Assembly: GCA_001725945.1 (NCBI GenBank)
Contig: LRMT01000059.1
Span: 38,073-102,072, forward strand
Direction of reading: 5' to 3'
Length of the DNA: 64,000 nucleotides
Source: Cupriavidus sp. UYMMa02A
GTDB taxonomy: Bacteria > Pseudomonadota > Gammaproteobacteria > Burkholderiales > Burkholderiaceae
Position numbers and translations under genes: made by a program. The notes under the pieces were generated by a model. The model was not told the origin of the DNA. It did not search any database and saw nothing but the letters and a program-made list of their open reading frames with translations. Shown here one piece after another: positions 48,742 to 58,825 of this stretch (its first letter is position 1; every line of letters begins with the position of its first letter).

Positions 48742-49484
48742 GCAGCCACGTTCCGGTAGCTCTGCGCGTCGATGCGGCGCATGTCGCGTTCAATCCAGTC
48801 GCGCACTTCTACGTTGAGCTGGTCGGCGGTCTTGTTGGCCGACGGGATCGACGGCCCGATCGAGATCGTGATCGTGCCCGGGTACTTGAGGAAGGAGTTG
48901 CGCGGCCACACGCGGCCCGAATTGACGGCCATCGGGATGACCCAGGCGCCGGTCTCCACCGCAAGGCGGGCACCGCCGCTCTTGTAGCGCGGGTTCGCCA
49001 GGCCGGATGGCGTGCGCGTGCCTCGGGGAACATGATGATCCAGGCACCTTCTGCCAGGCGTTCCCGGCCCTGCCGTGCGGCCGAGGAAAACGCCTTGGTG
49101 CCTTCCTTGCGGTTGATGTGGACCATCTTCAGCATGCCGAGTGCCCAGCCAAGAACGGCACCAGCAACAGCTCGCGCTTGAAGACATAGCACAGCGGCTT
49201 GGGCATCAGCGCGACATAGGCCACGGTCTCCCAGGCGGACTGGTGCTTGGACAGCAGCACGACGGGCTTGTCGAGCATCGCGTCGAGATGCTCGCGACCT
49301 TCGATCTGGTAGCGGATGCCGCAGAGGACGCGCGCGGCGCCGATCACGAGGCGGGTCCAGCCGCGCACGAAATCGAAACGTCGCGCGGCGTTCAGGAACG
49401 GAAATGCGATAAAGCAGGCGCACGCGTAGGGCGGCGTCAGCACCAGCAGGTACAGCGCGAACAAAAGGAACGCAGGTAGATCAT
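48738..49484 (-). CDS. plsC: 1-acyl-sn-glycerol-3-phosphate acyltransferase (three frameshifts)
   Basis: PlsC acylates lysophosphatidate to phosphatidate at the inner membrane. The start at 49484 (MIYLRSFLFALYLLVLTPPY once a T lost near 49465 is restored) opens with a membrane helix. Motif I is LLSKHQSAWETVAY, motif II region VHINRKEG, motif III FPEGTRTPSG and motif IV VIPMAVNSG. Further G's are lost near 49149 (PFLGWALGMLKM expected) and 49021 (PEGTRT expected). Restored length is about 249 residues. It lies between gmhB and the YgjP-like gene. Confidence 0.92.
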
Positions 49485-49515
49485 CGAGGGGGGCGCTTGG
49501 TGAAATGGGCTGAGG

Positions 49516-50088
49516 TCAGGAAGGCGTTCCACGCGGCGCGCCATCGGCCAGCCAGCGGGCGAACGCGCGCAGGTCGTCATGGACGCGCGTGCCCGGCGGC
49601 AGGCCACCCTTGTCGAGGGTCTTCTGGCCCTTGCCGGTCAGAACCAGATGCGGCGTGCAGCCGACCGCCACGCCGGCGTCGAGGTCGCGCAGCGAGTCGC
49701 CGACGATCGGCACGCCCTTGAGCTCGATGCCGAAACGTTCGCTGATCTGGTCGAGCAGGCCGGGCTTGGGCTTGCGGCAGTCGCAACTGTCGGCTGCCGT
49801 ATGCGGGCAGAAGAACACCGCGTCGACGCGGCCGCCGAGATTGGCCAGCGCCTTGTACATCTTTTCATGCATGGCATTGAGCGCGCTCATCTCGAACAGG
49901 CCGCGGCCGATGCCGGACTGGTTGCTGGCGATGACGACGCGGTACCCCGCCTGATTCATCGCGGCGATGGCTTCGAGGCTGCCTTCGATCGGCACCCATT
50001 CGTCGGCCGATTTGACGAACTGGTCGCTGTCGAGGTTGATGACCCCGTCGCGATCGAGCACGACGAATTTGGGCGGTGTCTGCGGCAT
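49516..50088 (-). CDS. gmhB: D-glycero-beta-D-manno-heptose-1,7-bisphosphate 7-phosphatase
   Basis: An intact 190-residue HAD phosphatase in ADP-heptose synthesis for the LPS core. The catalytic DxD motif is VVLDRDGVINLDS; ASNQSGIGRG and VGDSLRDLDAG are further HAD motifs. The zinc knuckle CPHTAADSCDCRKPKPG is typical of GmhB and separates it from generic HAD enzymes. It follows glyS, as in other Burkholderiales. Confidence 0.94.
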   Translation of the reverse strand: MPQTPPKFVVLDRDGVINLDSDQFVKSADEWVPIEGSLEAIAAMNQAGYRVVIASNQSGIGRGLFEMSALNAMHEKMYKALANLGGRVDAVFFCPHTAADSCDCRKPKPGLLDQISERFGIELKGVPIVGDSLRDLDAGVAVGCTPHLVLTGKGQKTLDKGGLPPGTRVHDDLRAFARWLADGAPRGTPS

Positions 50089-50142
50089 GTCTGGCTTCCG
50101 GTGTGGCGCGTGGCTTGGTACGTGTTACGTGTTGCGGGGCGA

Positions 50143-52274
50143 TCAGGCCGCCAGCTTCGAGATGTCGGCCACGCGGTTCGCCAGCGCGTGCAGCGAAGCC
50201 AGCAGCGCCAGGCGGTTCGCGCGCAGTTGCGCGTCCTCGGCCATCACCATCACGTTGTCGAAGAAGCCGTCCACGGACTCGCGCAACTGGGCGAGGTCGC
50301 GCAGCGCGCTGGTGAAGTCGCCGCGCGCGAACGCGGCTTCCACGGCGGGGCGCACTTGCTCGATGGCGCCATGCAGCGCGCGTTCGGCGTCTTCCTGGAA
50401 CAAGGCCGGGTTGACCGCAGCGATGCCCTGCGCGGCTTCGGCGTTCTTCTTCAGGATGTTGGTGATGCGCTTGTTGGCGGCGGCCAGCGCTTCGGCCTCG
50501 GGCAGTGCGGCGAACGTGCGCACCGCTTCCAGGCGGCCGAGCACGTCATGCAGTTGCTGCGGGCGCAGGCTGACCACGGCTTCGACTTCGTTCGTGGTGT
50601 AGCCCTTGTCCTTCAGGTAGCCGCGCACGCGGTCATAGAGGAAATCGGCAATGGCGTCGGGGGCGGGCTTGACGGCCGGCACGCCGGCAAAGGCCTGCTG
50701 GGTCAGCGCGAGCAGCGCGTCGACCGACAGTGCGAGCGGCTTCTCGATCAGCATGCGCAGGATGCCCAGTGCATGGCGGCGCAGCGCGAACGGATCCTTT
50801 TCGCCGGTGGGCTGCAGGCCGATGCCCCAGATGCCGACCAGCGTCTCGAGCTTGTCGGCCAGCGCCACGGCGGTGCTGACGGCGCCTTCGGGCAGTGCGT
50901 CGCCGGCAAAGCGCGGGCGGTAGTGCTCGGAGCAGGCCAGCGCCACGTCCTCGGCTTCGTCGTCGTGGCGCGCGTAGTACGTGCCCATGGTGCCCTGCAG
51001 CTCGGGGAACTCGCCGACCATGTCGGTCAGCAGGTCGGCCTTGGCCAGTTCGGCTCCCCGCATCGCGGCGGCCTTGTCGACGGCCACGCCTGACGCATTG
51101 AGCGCATCGGCGATATGGCCGGCAATCTGCTGCAGGCGCTGCACGCGGTCGAGCTGCGTGCCGATCTTGTTGTGGTAGACCACGCTCGCGAGCTGCGGCA
51201 CGCGCGAGGCCAGCGTCTTCTTGCGGTCCTGGTCGAAGAAGAACTTGGCATCGGCCAGGCGCGGACGCACCACGCGCTCGTTGCCCGTGATGATCGACTC
51301 CGGCGTTTCCGTGGCGAGGTTAGAAACGATCAGGAAGCGGTTGCGCAGATGGCCTTCGGCATCGGTCAGCGCGAAGTACTTCTGGTTGGTCTGCATGGTG
51401 AGGATCAGGCATTCCTGCGGCACGGCCAGGAAGGCTTCCTCGAAATGGCAGGCGTAGACCACCGGCCATTCCACCAGCGAGTTCACTTCATCGAGCAGCG
51501 CCTCGGGCATCACGACCTGGTCGGCGCCGGCTGCGCTCAGCAGCTGCTCGCGGATCGATTCGCGCCGCTGCGCGTAGCTGGCGATCACCTTGCCTTGCTG
51601 GAGCAGCGTGTCGGCGTACTGCGTCGCGTGCGCGATCTCGATCGCGCCATGCGACAGGAAGCGGTGGCCCTGCGTCACGTTGCTGGCCTGCAGGCCCAGC
51701 AAGGAAACCGGCAGAATTTCACTGCCGAACAGCGCGATCAGGCGGTGCGCGGGGCGCACGAAGTGCACCGTGTCGCCGCCAGGACGCTGGTAGCTCATCA
51801 CCTTCGGGATCGGCAGCTTGACGATGGTCTCGTCGAGCGCTGCCTGCAGGCCCGCCGCGAGTTCGGCGCCCTTCGCGGTGTAGCGATAGAAGAAAGCCTC
51901 GGCCTTGCCGTCAGAGGCGCGCTCCAGCGTCTGCCAGTCGATATCGGCCACGCCGACGGATTTGGCCAGCGCGGCAAGCTTCTTGGCCAGCGGCGCGGTA
52001 GGCTCGCCCTTGGCGTCCAGTGCCACGGTCAGCGGCAGGACCTTCTCGCGCTGCTCGCGGTCGGGCGCGCTGCGGCGCACGCCGGACACCAGCGCGGCCA
52101 GGCGGCGCGGCGAAGCGTAGGGCGTGACGGCGGCATCGGCTTCAAGCAGGTCGCGCTCGCGCAGGCCGGCGAACAGGCCCTGCGCGAAGGCGTCGCCCAG
52201 GCGCGCCAGGGCCTCGGGGGCAGCTCTTCGGTGAACAGTTCGATCAGCAGCGAGTCGGTCATGGGTTGCGACAT
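50143..52274 (-). CDS. glyS: Glycyl-tRNA synthetase beta subunit (one frameshift)
   Basis: The large tRNA-binding subunit of the bacterial alpha2beta2 GlyRS, about 710 residues after correction. The start at 52274 reads [20 protein letters not shown]; a G lost near 52214 hides the continuation [18 protein letters not shown]. Later blocks include [71 protein letters not shown] and the C-terminal DALR anticodon-binding region. It is downstream of glyQ and one small gene. Confidence 0.95.
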
Positions 52275-52309
52275 GAATCGTTTCCAACAGGTTGTGGCTC
52301 GCGCTGCAA

Positions 52310-52948
52310 TCAGCAGTGCGGCGCAAGATTAGGTTCTACACCGGAGAGCAGCCAGAGGCCGTTCTGTTGCCGGAATTGCAGCGTGGTGGACGCGCATTGC
52401 GTCATGGCGACGGAGCTGGCCGCGCCGTTGCTGGCGGCGCCGCGGGTCCCCGCGGCCGGAAAGCGTGCCTCGATGCGGCGCAGCCGCTTGTCGTAGCGGA
52501 TCTCGTCGATGCGCCCGCCCACCCAGAAATCGATCTTCGACGGCAACTGCGCGGCCGAGTAGTAGGTGCGCACGACGCGGCGAGGCCGGCCGTTGCGCAT
52601 TTCCGTCTCGACCCACGTCAGCGGATAGCGGATCGCGCTCTCGTAGGCGCGCAGCGGCACGCGGTGCCAGCCAAGATCGCGCGAGCCCGACAGGTCGCAC
52701 GCAAACGAGCGCACGAGCTGTGTCCACTGGTCGAGCGCGTTCAGCGACGGGCGCCAGTGCTGTGTCATGGCCAACTGCAGCGCCTGGGAATCGGCTTCGC
52801 AGACGTTGGTCAGCTCGGCCGGCAGCAGCAGCGCCTGCGGACTCGGCGACGGCTGGGCCGAGGTGCGCGCCGCGGCGGCAGCGCCCGATACGGACAGCAC
52901 GGCCAATGCCAGGGCGCAGCACAGTGCGCTGCGCGCGAGCACCGTCAT
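52310..52948 (-). CDS. Secreted unknown protein between glyQ and glyS
   Basis: An intact 212-residue protein I do not recognise. Start at 52948, overlapping the glyQ stop by four bases. Residues 1-30 are a signal peptide ([17 protein letters not shown]). The mature part has several cysteines (CEADSQ, FACDLSG, MTQCAST, APHC) that could pair, and aromatic blocks such as [20 protein letters not shown] and [16 protein letters not shown]. Its position inside the synthetase operon suggests steady expression but says little about function. Confidence 0.78.
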   Translation of the reverse strand: MTVLARSALCCALALAVLSVSGAAAAARTSAQPSPSPQALLLPAELTNVCEADSQALQLAMTQHWRPSLNALDQWTQLVRSFACDLSGSRDLGWHRVPLRAYESAIRYPLTWVETEMRNGRPRRVVRTYYSAAQLPSKIDFWVGGRIDEIRYDKRLRRIEARFPAAGTRGAASNGAASSVAMTQCASTTLQFRQQNGLWLLSGVEPNLAPHC

Positions 52949-53883
52949 GCCTTGGCCCCGCCGCACATCGGGAAGCCCAGCGCTTCACGCGAAGCGTAAT
53001 AGGCCTGCGCCACCTGGCGCGAGAGATTGCGGATGCGGCCGATATAGGCGGCGCGCTCGGTCACGGAGATCGCGCCGCGTGCGTCCAGCAGGTTGAACGT
53101 GTGAGCAGCCTTTAGCACCTGTTCGTAGGCGGGCAGGGCCAGCCGTGCGCCGGTGCCGGTCTGTCCTTCCGCGCCCGAATCGCCCATCAGGCGCTTCGCT
53201 TCACCTTCGTGCTCTGCGAAATGGCGGAACAGGATCTCGGTATTGCTCTGCTCGAAGTTGTACGTCGACTGCTCGACCTCGTTCTGGTGGTACACGTCGC
53301 CGTAGGTCAGGCGGCGCGTTTCGCCGTGCTCGTCCCATTCGGTCCACACCAGGTCATAGACGTTCTCGACCTTCTGCAGGTACATCGCCAGCCGCTCGAT
53401 GCCGTAGGTGATCTCGCCCGTGATCGGCTTGCAGTCGATGCCGCCGACTTGCTGGAAGTAGGTGAACTGCGTCACCTCCATGCCGTTGAGCCACACTTCC
53501 CAGCCCAGGCCCCACGCGCCCAGCGTCGGGTTTTCCCAGTCATCCTCGACGAAGCGGATGTCGTTCTGCTTGAGGTCCAGCCCCAGCGCTTCGAGCGAGC
53601 CGAGGTACAGCTCCAGGATGTTCGCGGGCGCGGGCTTGAGCACGACCTGGTACTGGTAGTAGTGCTGCAGGCGGTTCGGGTTCTCGCCGTAGCGGCCGTC
53701 CTTGGGGCGGCGCGACGGCTGCACGTAGGCGGCGCGCCAGGGCTCCGGCCCGATCGCGCGAAGGAAAGTGTGCACGTGCGAAGTCCCCGCGCCAACCTCC
53801 AGATCAATCGGTTGCAGGAGTGCGCAGCCCTGCCGGTCCCAGTAGGCCTGCAGGGTCAGAATCATTTGTTGAAAGGTCAGCAT
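52945..53883 (-). CDS. glyQ: Glycyl-tRNA synthetase alpha subunit
   Basis: An intact 312-residue catalytic subunit. [20 protein letters not shown] opens it. [39 protein letters not shown] and [18 protein letters not shown] [14 protein letters not shown] carry class II motifs. The start at 53883 is the family start; the frame stays open far upstream without homology. It is the first gene of glyQ-unknown-glyS-gmhB-plsC. Confidence 0.96.
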   Translation of the reverse strand: MLTFQQMILTLQAYWDRQGCALLQPIDLEVGAGTSHVHTFLRAIGPEPWRAAYVQPSRRPKDGRYGENPNRLQHYYQYQVVLKPAPANILELYLGSLEALGLDLKQNDIRFVEDDWENPTLGAWGLGWEVWLNGMEVTQFTYFQQVGGIDCKPITGEITYGIERLAMYLQKVENVYDLVWTEWDEHGETRRLTYGDVYHQNEVEQSTYNFEQSNTEILFRHFAEHEGEAKRLMGDSGAEGQTGTGARLALPAYEQVLKAAHTFNLLDARGAISVTERAAYIGRIRNLSRQVAQAYYASREALGFPMCGGAKA

Positions 53884-54231
53884 AGGGAGACTAGATCGGA
53901 GGTCCCGCCGCAATGCCGCGCCATCACTGGCGCGGGCTGCAACCAAAGTGCAGCGGGCGACGCATAGTTGGTGCCAAACCCTGAATTCTATCGGTTTTTG
54001 GGCGCGGCCTGCGTTTGCGGGGAGTGGGCCCATGTCGGGCTTTCGCAACGACTCGGGAAAACACCGACGGGGATTTAAGGCTTCCCGGACCCTTGCCGAT
54101 AATGTTTTGTATACAGTATTACCAAGCAACCGGCAGTCAGAGTTGCTAAGGGCAGCGGATACCGATGCCGCGCGAGCGGCGCGATGTCTGATCGGGGTTC
54201 CGCTGTCAGCTATCCAATGGGGACTAGGGTC
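53884..54231. other. Spacer upstream of glyQ with promoter-like sequences
   Basis: No gene is seen in 348 bases. Around 54098-54122 the AT-rich sequence GATAATGTTTTGTATACAG contains the palindrome GTATAC and -10-like boxes, unlike the GC-rich flanks. It may serve glyQ on the minus strand, the small plus-strand frame at 54232, or both. A regulator binding site is possible but not identifiable. Confidence 0.4.
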
Positions 54232-54324
54232 ATGGCTATTCTTTCTCGCAAACCTTATCTGCTCGCCATCGCGGTCATGATCGCCGCGGCAGCCGTTTCG
54301 GCCGTGACGAGCCTGCTTGGCTGA
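54232..54324 (+). CDS. Possible 30-residue membrane miniprotein
   Basis: An ATG-to-TGA frame of 30 codons not overlapping any other gene. The product has a short basic start (MAILSRKPY) and then a single hydrophobic helix, [20 protein letters not shown], ending in Gly. That is a typical small membrane protein layout. GGGGAC lies about 13 bases upstream, a weak ribosome binding site, and an AT-rich promoter-like stretch lies near 54098-54122. I know no family for it; chance cannot be ruled out. Confidence 0.4.
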   Translation: MAILSRKPYLLAIAVMIAAAAVSAVTSLLG

Positions 54325-54449
54325 TTCGCCAGGCGGATGCATGCGGCATTGCCGGGCAACACCGTGGCAATGCCGGAGCTGGCCGCGTACCTCGCTACCC
54401 GTGACGGACGCGTCCCGGCATACTTGCTGCCTGTGACCGGGCAGGCGCC

Positions 54450-56023
54450 TCAGCCTGCGCGCCGTGCGCGCCAGGCGGCCAGGGCCAGCATGGCCGCGAA
54501 CCAGGCCAATACCGGTACATTCCCCCAGCGAATATAGGGCGTCAGCCTTGCATGCCCTGCACCGAAGCCGTCAGCGTATCGACGGTGAAGGTCGGCAGGC
54601 GCGCCTGCACCTTGCCGTCCGGTGCCACGACGGCCGTCATGCCGGTATTGGTGGCCCGCAGCATCGGCCGACGCATCTCCAGCGCACGCATGCGCGAAAT
54701 CTGCAGATGCTGGTCCAGCGCGATCGTGTCGCCGAACCACGCCAGGTTGGTCAGGTTGGCCATCACGTTGGCCGGCGCGGCCTGGTGCCGCAGCGTCTGG
54801 GCGATTTCCTCGCCGAACAGATCCTCGTAGCAAATGTTGGGCGCCACGCGGATGCCGCGCACGGGCATCGCCGGCTGGTCGAGCCCGCCGCGCCGGAAAT
54901 CGCCGAGCGGCATCTTCATCATGTCGACGAACCAGTGGAAGCCGAGCGGGATGAACTCGCCGAACGGCACCAGGTGGTGCTTGTTGTAGCGGTAGAGCTG
55001 GCGTGCCTGCGGACCGATGCCAAACACGCTGTTGGTGAAGTCGACCGGCGAATCGGCGCCCGCAGCGCCGAACAGCACGGTGGTGCCGCTCTTTTCCATG
55101 AAGTCGCGCATGACGAGGGCGACCTCGACCGGCAGGTCCTGCAGGATGACCGGGAATGCCGTTTCCGGCGTGACGACAAGGTCGGCCGGCGTCGCGGTGA
55201 TCATGTCGCGGTAGAGCTCGATCGAGCGCTGCACGCCGGTCTGCTCGAACTTGATGTCCTGCGGCACATTGCCTTGCAGCAGTCTGACCGTGATGGGGTC
55301 GCCCGCAGGCGTGGTCCAGGCGAGTGGGGCCAGGGCCATCCCGATTGCGGGCAACCCCGCCGCGAGCACGGCGGCGATCCACGCGCGGCCGCGGGTACGC
55401 TGCCCGAACGCGCGCACGGTCAGCACCAGCAATGCGCCTACAGTGGCGGCCATTGCGCCGATGCCGTACACGCCGAACAGCGGCGCAAAGCCGGCGAGCG
55501 GACCATCGGCATGCGCATAGCCGCCCGACAGCCACGGAAACCCGGTGAAGACCACCCCGCGCAGCCATTCCGACAGGCCCCAGGCGGCGCCAAACGCGAG
55601 CGGGGTCCAGATCGACAGGCGTGGCAGGCGCGTGGCCAGGCGGTGCCATGCTGCGCTGGCCAGAGCAGGGTAGAGCGACAGGAAAGCACTGAACAGCACC
55701 ACGGCCAGCGCGGCCATCCAGGCCGGCATCTCGCCGTAGACGTGCATGCTGATGTAGAGCCACCAGATGCCGGACAGGAACCAGCCCAGGCCAAACGCGT
55801 AGCCCGTGGCGGCGGCCACGCGCGCACGCGGCGCATCGGCGACCAGCGCGGCCAGCCCGGCCAGCGACAGGATCTGCAGCCACCACCAGTCGTGCGGGGC
55901 AAAGGCCTGGGTCTGTGCAATGCCGAGCATGCCAGCCAGCAGCAGGCGCGTCATGATCGCGCCGGAGACGCGCTCGCGCACATTGCCGGGGGCGCCGGCC
56001 AGCGCAGGGGCCTGGCGCTTCAT
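54450..56023 (-). CDS. lnt: Apolipoprotein N-acyltransferase (one frameshift near 3' end)
   Basis: Lnt adds the third acyl chain to lipoproteins at the inner membrane. About 524 residues: an N-terminal region with six or more membrane spans, then a nitrilase-fold periplasmic domain. The catalytic triad is visible as Glu in [10 protein letters not shown], Lys within the [14 protein letters not shown] region and Cys in [15 protein letters not shown] is lost near 54546, so the last segment ([20 protein letters not shown], a final membrane span) is in another frame. It overlaps corC by four bases. Confidence 0.95.
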
Positions 56024-56898
56024 GCGTCGGCGAGGTGGTTCGTGGACTCGCGGTGCACGAGCAGCAGGTGCACCTGGCGCGCGTCGGCGCGCAGAACTTC
56101 GAAGCGGACCGGCGGCAGCGTGATGATCTCGCCGCGATGCGGCACATGGCCGAGATGGTTCGACAGCAGCCCGCCCACGGTGTCCACGTCGTGGTCCGAG
56201 AACGCCGTGCCGAACACCTCGTTGAACTGCGAGATCTCGGTCAGGCCGTGCACGCGCCAGCCGCCATCGGGCAGCGGCAGGATGTTGTCCTGGTCCTCGT
56301 CGAGGTCGAATTCGTCTTCGATGTCGCCGACGATCTGCTCCAGCACGTCTTCGATCGTAACGAGACCGGCCACGCCGCCGTACTCATCGACGACGATGGC
56401 AATGTGGTTGCGGTTGTTGCGGAACTCGCGCAGCAGGATGTTCAGGCGCTTGGATTCCGGGATGAACACGGCCGGGCGCAGCGTCTCGCGCAGGTCGAAC
56501 TGCTCGTCGGTGTAGTAGCGCAGCAGGTCCTTGGCCAGCAGGATGCCGATGATGTTGTCGCGGCTGCCTTCGTACACCGGAAAGCGCGAGTGCGCCGTGT
56601 GCTGCATGAAGGGGATGAAGGTCTGCGGCACATCCGCGATATTGACCATATCCATCTGCGAGCGCTGCACCATGATGTCGCGCGCCGTCAGTTCGGAGAC
56701 CTGGAATACGCCCTCGATCATGGACAGCGAATCGGCGTCGATCAGGTTGCGCTCATGCGCCTCCTGCAGCACGGCAAGCAGCTCCGCGCGGGACTCGGGC
56801 TCAGGGGAAATCAGGTCTGTCAGGCGTTCGAGAAGCGATCTGGGACGATCGGCCTGCTTGAGATGGGCAGGCTTCGAACTGGGATAGGGGTCGTTCAT
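56020..56898 (-). CDS. corC: CorC/HlyC-family CBS-domain protein
   Basis: An intact 292-residue protein. The central CBS pair spans about residues 65-185 (RDIMVQRSQMDMVNIADVPQ, SRFPVYEGSRDNIIGILLAK and VDEYGGVAGLVTIEDVLEQI), followed by the CorC_HlyC transporter-associated domain (WRVHGLTEISQFNEVFGT, GGLLSNHLGHVPHRGEIITL). No membrane span. Linked to magnesium/cobalt efflux through CorA, though the direct role is unsettled. It is fixed beside lnt and ybeY in proteobacteria. Confidence 0.93.
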   Translation of the reverse strand: MNDPYPSSKPAHLKQADRPRSLLERLTDLISPEPESRAELLAVLQEAHERNLIDADSLSMIEGVFQVSELTARDIMVQRSQMDMVNIADVPQTFIPFMQHTAHSRFPVYEGSRDNIIGILLAKDLLRYYTDEQFDLRETLRPAVFIPESKRLNILLREFRNNRNHIAIVVDEYGGVAGLVTIEDVLEQIVGDIEDEFDLDEDQDNILPLPDGGWRVHGLTEISQFNEVFGTAFSDHDVDTVGGLLSNHLGHVPHRGEIITLPPVRFEVLRADARQVHLLLVHRESTNHLADA

Positions 56899-57043
56899 TT
56901 CGCGGCAAGCGCGTGGTGGAGATCGTCTGAAGGATACACTAAAAGCCCGTTTACTCCCGTGACACGGTCGGCCGATGCGGCCGGCCGTGTGTGGGCCGGC
57001 TCACATTCGGCGAGTCCGGGCAGGCTTTCAGGACCTCGGCGCC

Positions 57044-57799
57044 TCAGTGCGCGACGGGCGTGTGGTCGTCCACGTACGGATCGTCATAGCCGAGCGCCTG
57101 CAGCGTCTCGGTTTCGATGGCTTCCATTTCCTCGGCTTCGGCGTCGTCTTCGTGCTCGTAGCCTTGCGCGTGCAGCACGCCATGCACGATCAGGTGGGCA
57201 TAGTGCGCCTCGAGCGGCTTGCGCTGCTCATGGGCTTCGGCCTCGACCACGGGGCAGCACAGCACGATATCGCCGGTCACCGGGTCGTCCTGGCTCTCCG
57301 CGTAGGCAAAGGTCAGCACATTGGTGGCGTAGTCCTTGCCGCGGTAGGTGCGGTTCAGCGTGCGGCCTTCGTCTTCGCCGACGAAGCGGACGGTCAGCGC
57401 CGCGTCGGCGTACACCGCCGACTTCACCCATGTTTCGATCTGCTTGCGCGCGGGCAGGCCGGCACGCTTGCCGACGCCGTCGCCATGCTGCACCTCGAGT
57501 TCCAGCGCCGGCGGCGTGGCTGGAGTGCCCGTCGTGGTGACCACTGGCGTCGCGGTGACGGCGATCGACAGTGCATCATGGTTGTCGGGACGTACCAGCA
57601 GGCCGGCCTGCTGGCGAGTGTCGGTGTGTTCGGCCAGCAGGGCCACGACACCGTCGGCGGCCTGCGACAGGTCGACGGTCAGGCTGCGCCCGTCGGGCAA
57701 CTGCACGCGCACGGCATGCGCCGCGCTCTTGCGCGCGCGGCCTTCGTTATCGAACAGGGTCAGGCTGACGCCGGACGACTTGCTTTTGCTGGTTTTCAA
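57044..57799 (-). CDS. ybeY: Endoribonuclease YbeY with N-terminal extension
   Basis: YbeY acts in 16S rRNA maturation and ribosome quality control. The zinc motif [18 protein letters not shown] (HxxxHxxGxxH) and the preceding [19 protein letters not shown] are diagnostic and lie in the C-terminal 150 residues. At 251 residues it is some 80-100 longer than usual: residues 1-100 hold an unrecognised part beginning [17 protein letters not shown], with [17 protein letters not shown]. The frame is intact, starting one base after the phoH stop, so the extension is not a start-choice artefact unless translation begins internally. Confidence 0.9.
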   Translation of the reverse strand: MKTSKSKSSGVSLTLFDNEGRARKSAAHAVRVQLPDGRSLTVDLSQAADGVVALLAEHTDTRQQAGLLVRPDNHDALSIAVTATPVVTTTGTPATPPALELEVQHGDGVGKRAGLPARKQIETWVKSAVYADAALTVRFVGEDEGRTLNRTYRGKDYATNVLTFAYAESQDDPVTGDIVLCCPVVEAEAHEQRKPLEAHYAHLIVHGVLHAQGYEHEDDAEAEEMEAIETETLQALGYDDPYVDDHTPVAH

Positions 57800-58825
57800 T
57801 TACGCGTCCTTGTGCTGGGCGTGGTATTCGTCATAGGCGTCGACGATGCGGGCCACCAGCGGGTGGCGCACGACGTCGATGCTGGAAAAGCGTGTAAAGG
57901 CGACGCCGCGCACATCGCGCAGCACGTGCTGCGCCTCGACCAGGCCGCTCTTCTGTCCGCGCGGCAGGTCGATCTGCGTGGTGTCGCCGGTGATCACCGC
58001 CCTGGAGCCGAAGCCGATGCGCGTGAGGAACATCTTCATCTGTTCGGGCGTGGTGTTCTGTGCCTCGTCCAGGATGATGAACGCGTGATTGAGCGTGCGT
58101 CCGCGCATGTACGCCAGCGGCGCGATCTCGATCATCTGCCGTTCGAACATCTTCTGCGTGCGGTCGAAGCCGAGCAGGTCGTACAGCGCGTCATACAGCG
58201 GCCGCAGGTATGGGTCGACCTTCTGCGCGAGATCGCCGGGCAGGAAACCCAGGCGTTCGCCCGCTTCCACGGCCGGGCGCGTCAGCACGATGCGCTTGAC
58301 CGTATCGCGCTCGAGCGCGTCCACGGCGCACGCCACTGCCAGGTAGGTCTTGCCCGTACCGGCCGGGCCGACGCCGAGCGTCAGGTCGTGCGACAGGATA
58401 TGGCGCAGGTACTCGCGCTGCATGGCGGTGCGGCCCTGCAGGCCGGCGCGCCGCGTGTGCAGCACCGGGGACTCGTCCTCGAACTCCGGGGGGCCCTCCA
58501 CGTCGTCGGCCTGCGGCAGGTAGCTGCCGTGTGCGGAAATCTGGCGCGTTTCGACCAGGCCGAGCTGCACGTCGTCGACCGACAGCGCGGTGCGCGCCTG
58601 GTTGTAGAAGCGCTCCAGCGCAGTGGCGGCATCCTGTGCGTTATTGCCGCGCACCGTCATGCGGTGGCCGCGGCGCTGGATGGTCACGTCGAGCGCCTGC
58701 TCGATCTGGCGCAGGTTCTCGTCGAGCGGGCCGCACAGGTTCTGCAGCCGGGTATTGTCATCGCGCGGGGCAACGAATTCGGCGGTGGCAGTCTTCATCC
58801 TGGCGCGTCGGGTGCCTTCGCTCAT
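57800..58825 (-). CDS. phoH: PhoH-like ATPase
   Basis: An intact 341-residue P-loop protein. Walker A is [15 protein letters not shown] (near residue 155), Walker [17 protein letters not shown], and [20 protein letters not shown] and [11 protein letters not shown] are PhoH hallmarks. An N-terminal KH-like region precedes it ([16 protein letters not shown]). Commonly paired with YbeY and thought to act on RNA. It starts within the miaB stop (ATGA overlap); an internal ATG at 58798 would give a product nine residues shorter. Confidence 0.93.
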   Translation of the reverse strand: MSEGTRRARMKTATAEFVAPRDDNTRLQNLCGPLDENLRQIEQALDVTIQRRGHRMTVRGNNAQDAATALERFYNQARTALSVDDVQLGLVETRQISAHGSYLPQADDVEGPPEFEDESPVLHTRRAGLQGRTAMQREYLRHILSHDLTLGVGPAGTGKTYLAVACAVDALERDTVKRIVLTRPAVEAGERLGFLPGDLAQKVDPYLRPLYDALYDLLGFDRTQKMFERQMIEIAPLAYMRGRTLNHAFIILDEAQNTTPEQMKMFLTRIGFGSRAVITGDTTQIDLPRGQKSGLVEAQHVLRDVRGVAFTRFSSIDVVRHPLVARIVDAYDEYHAQHKDA

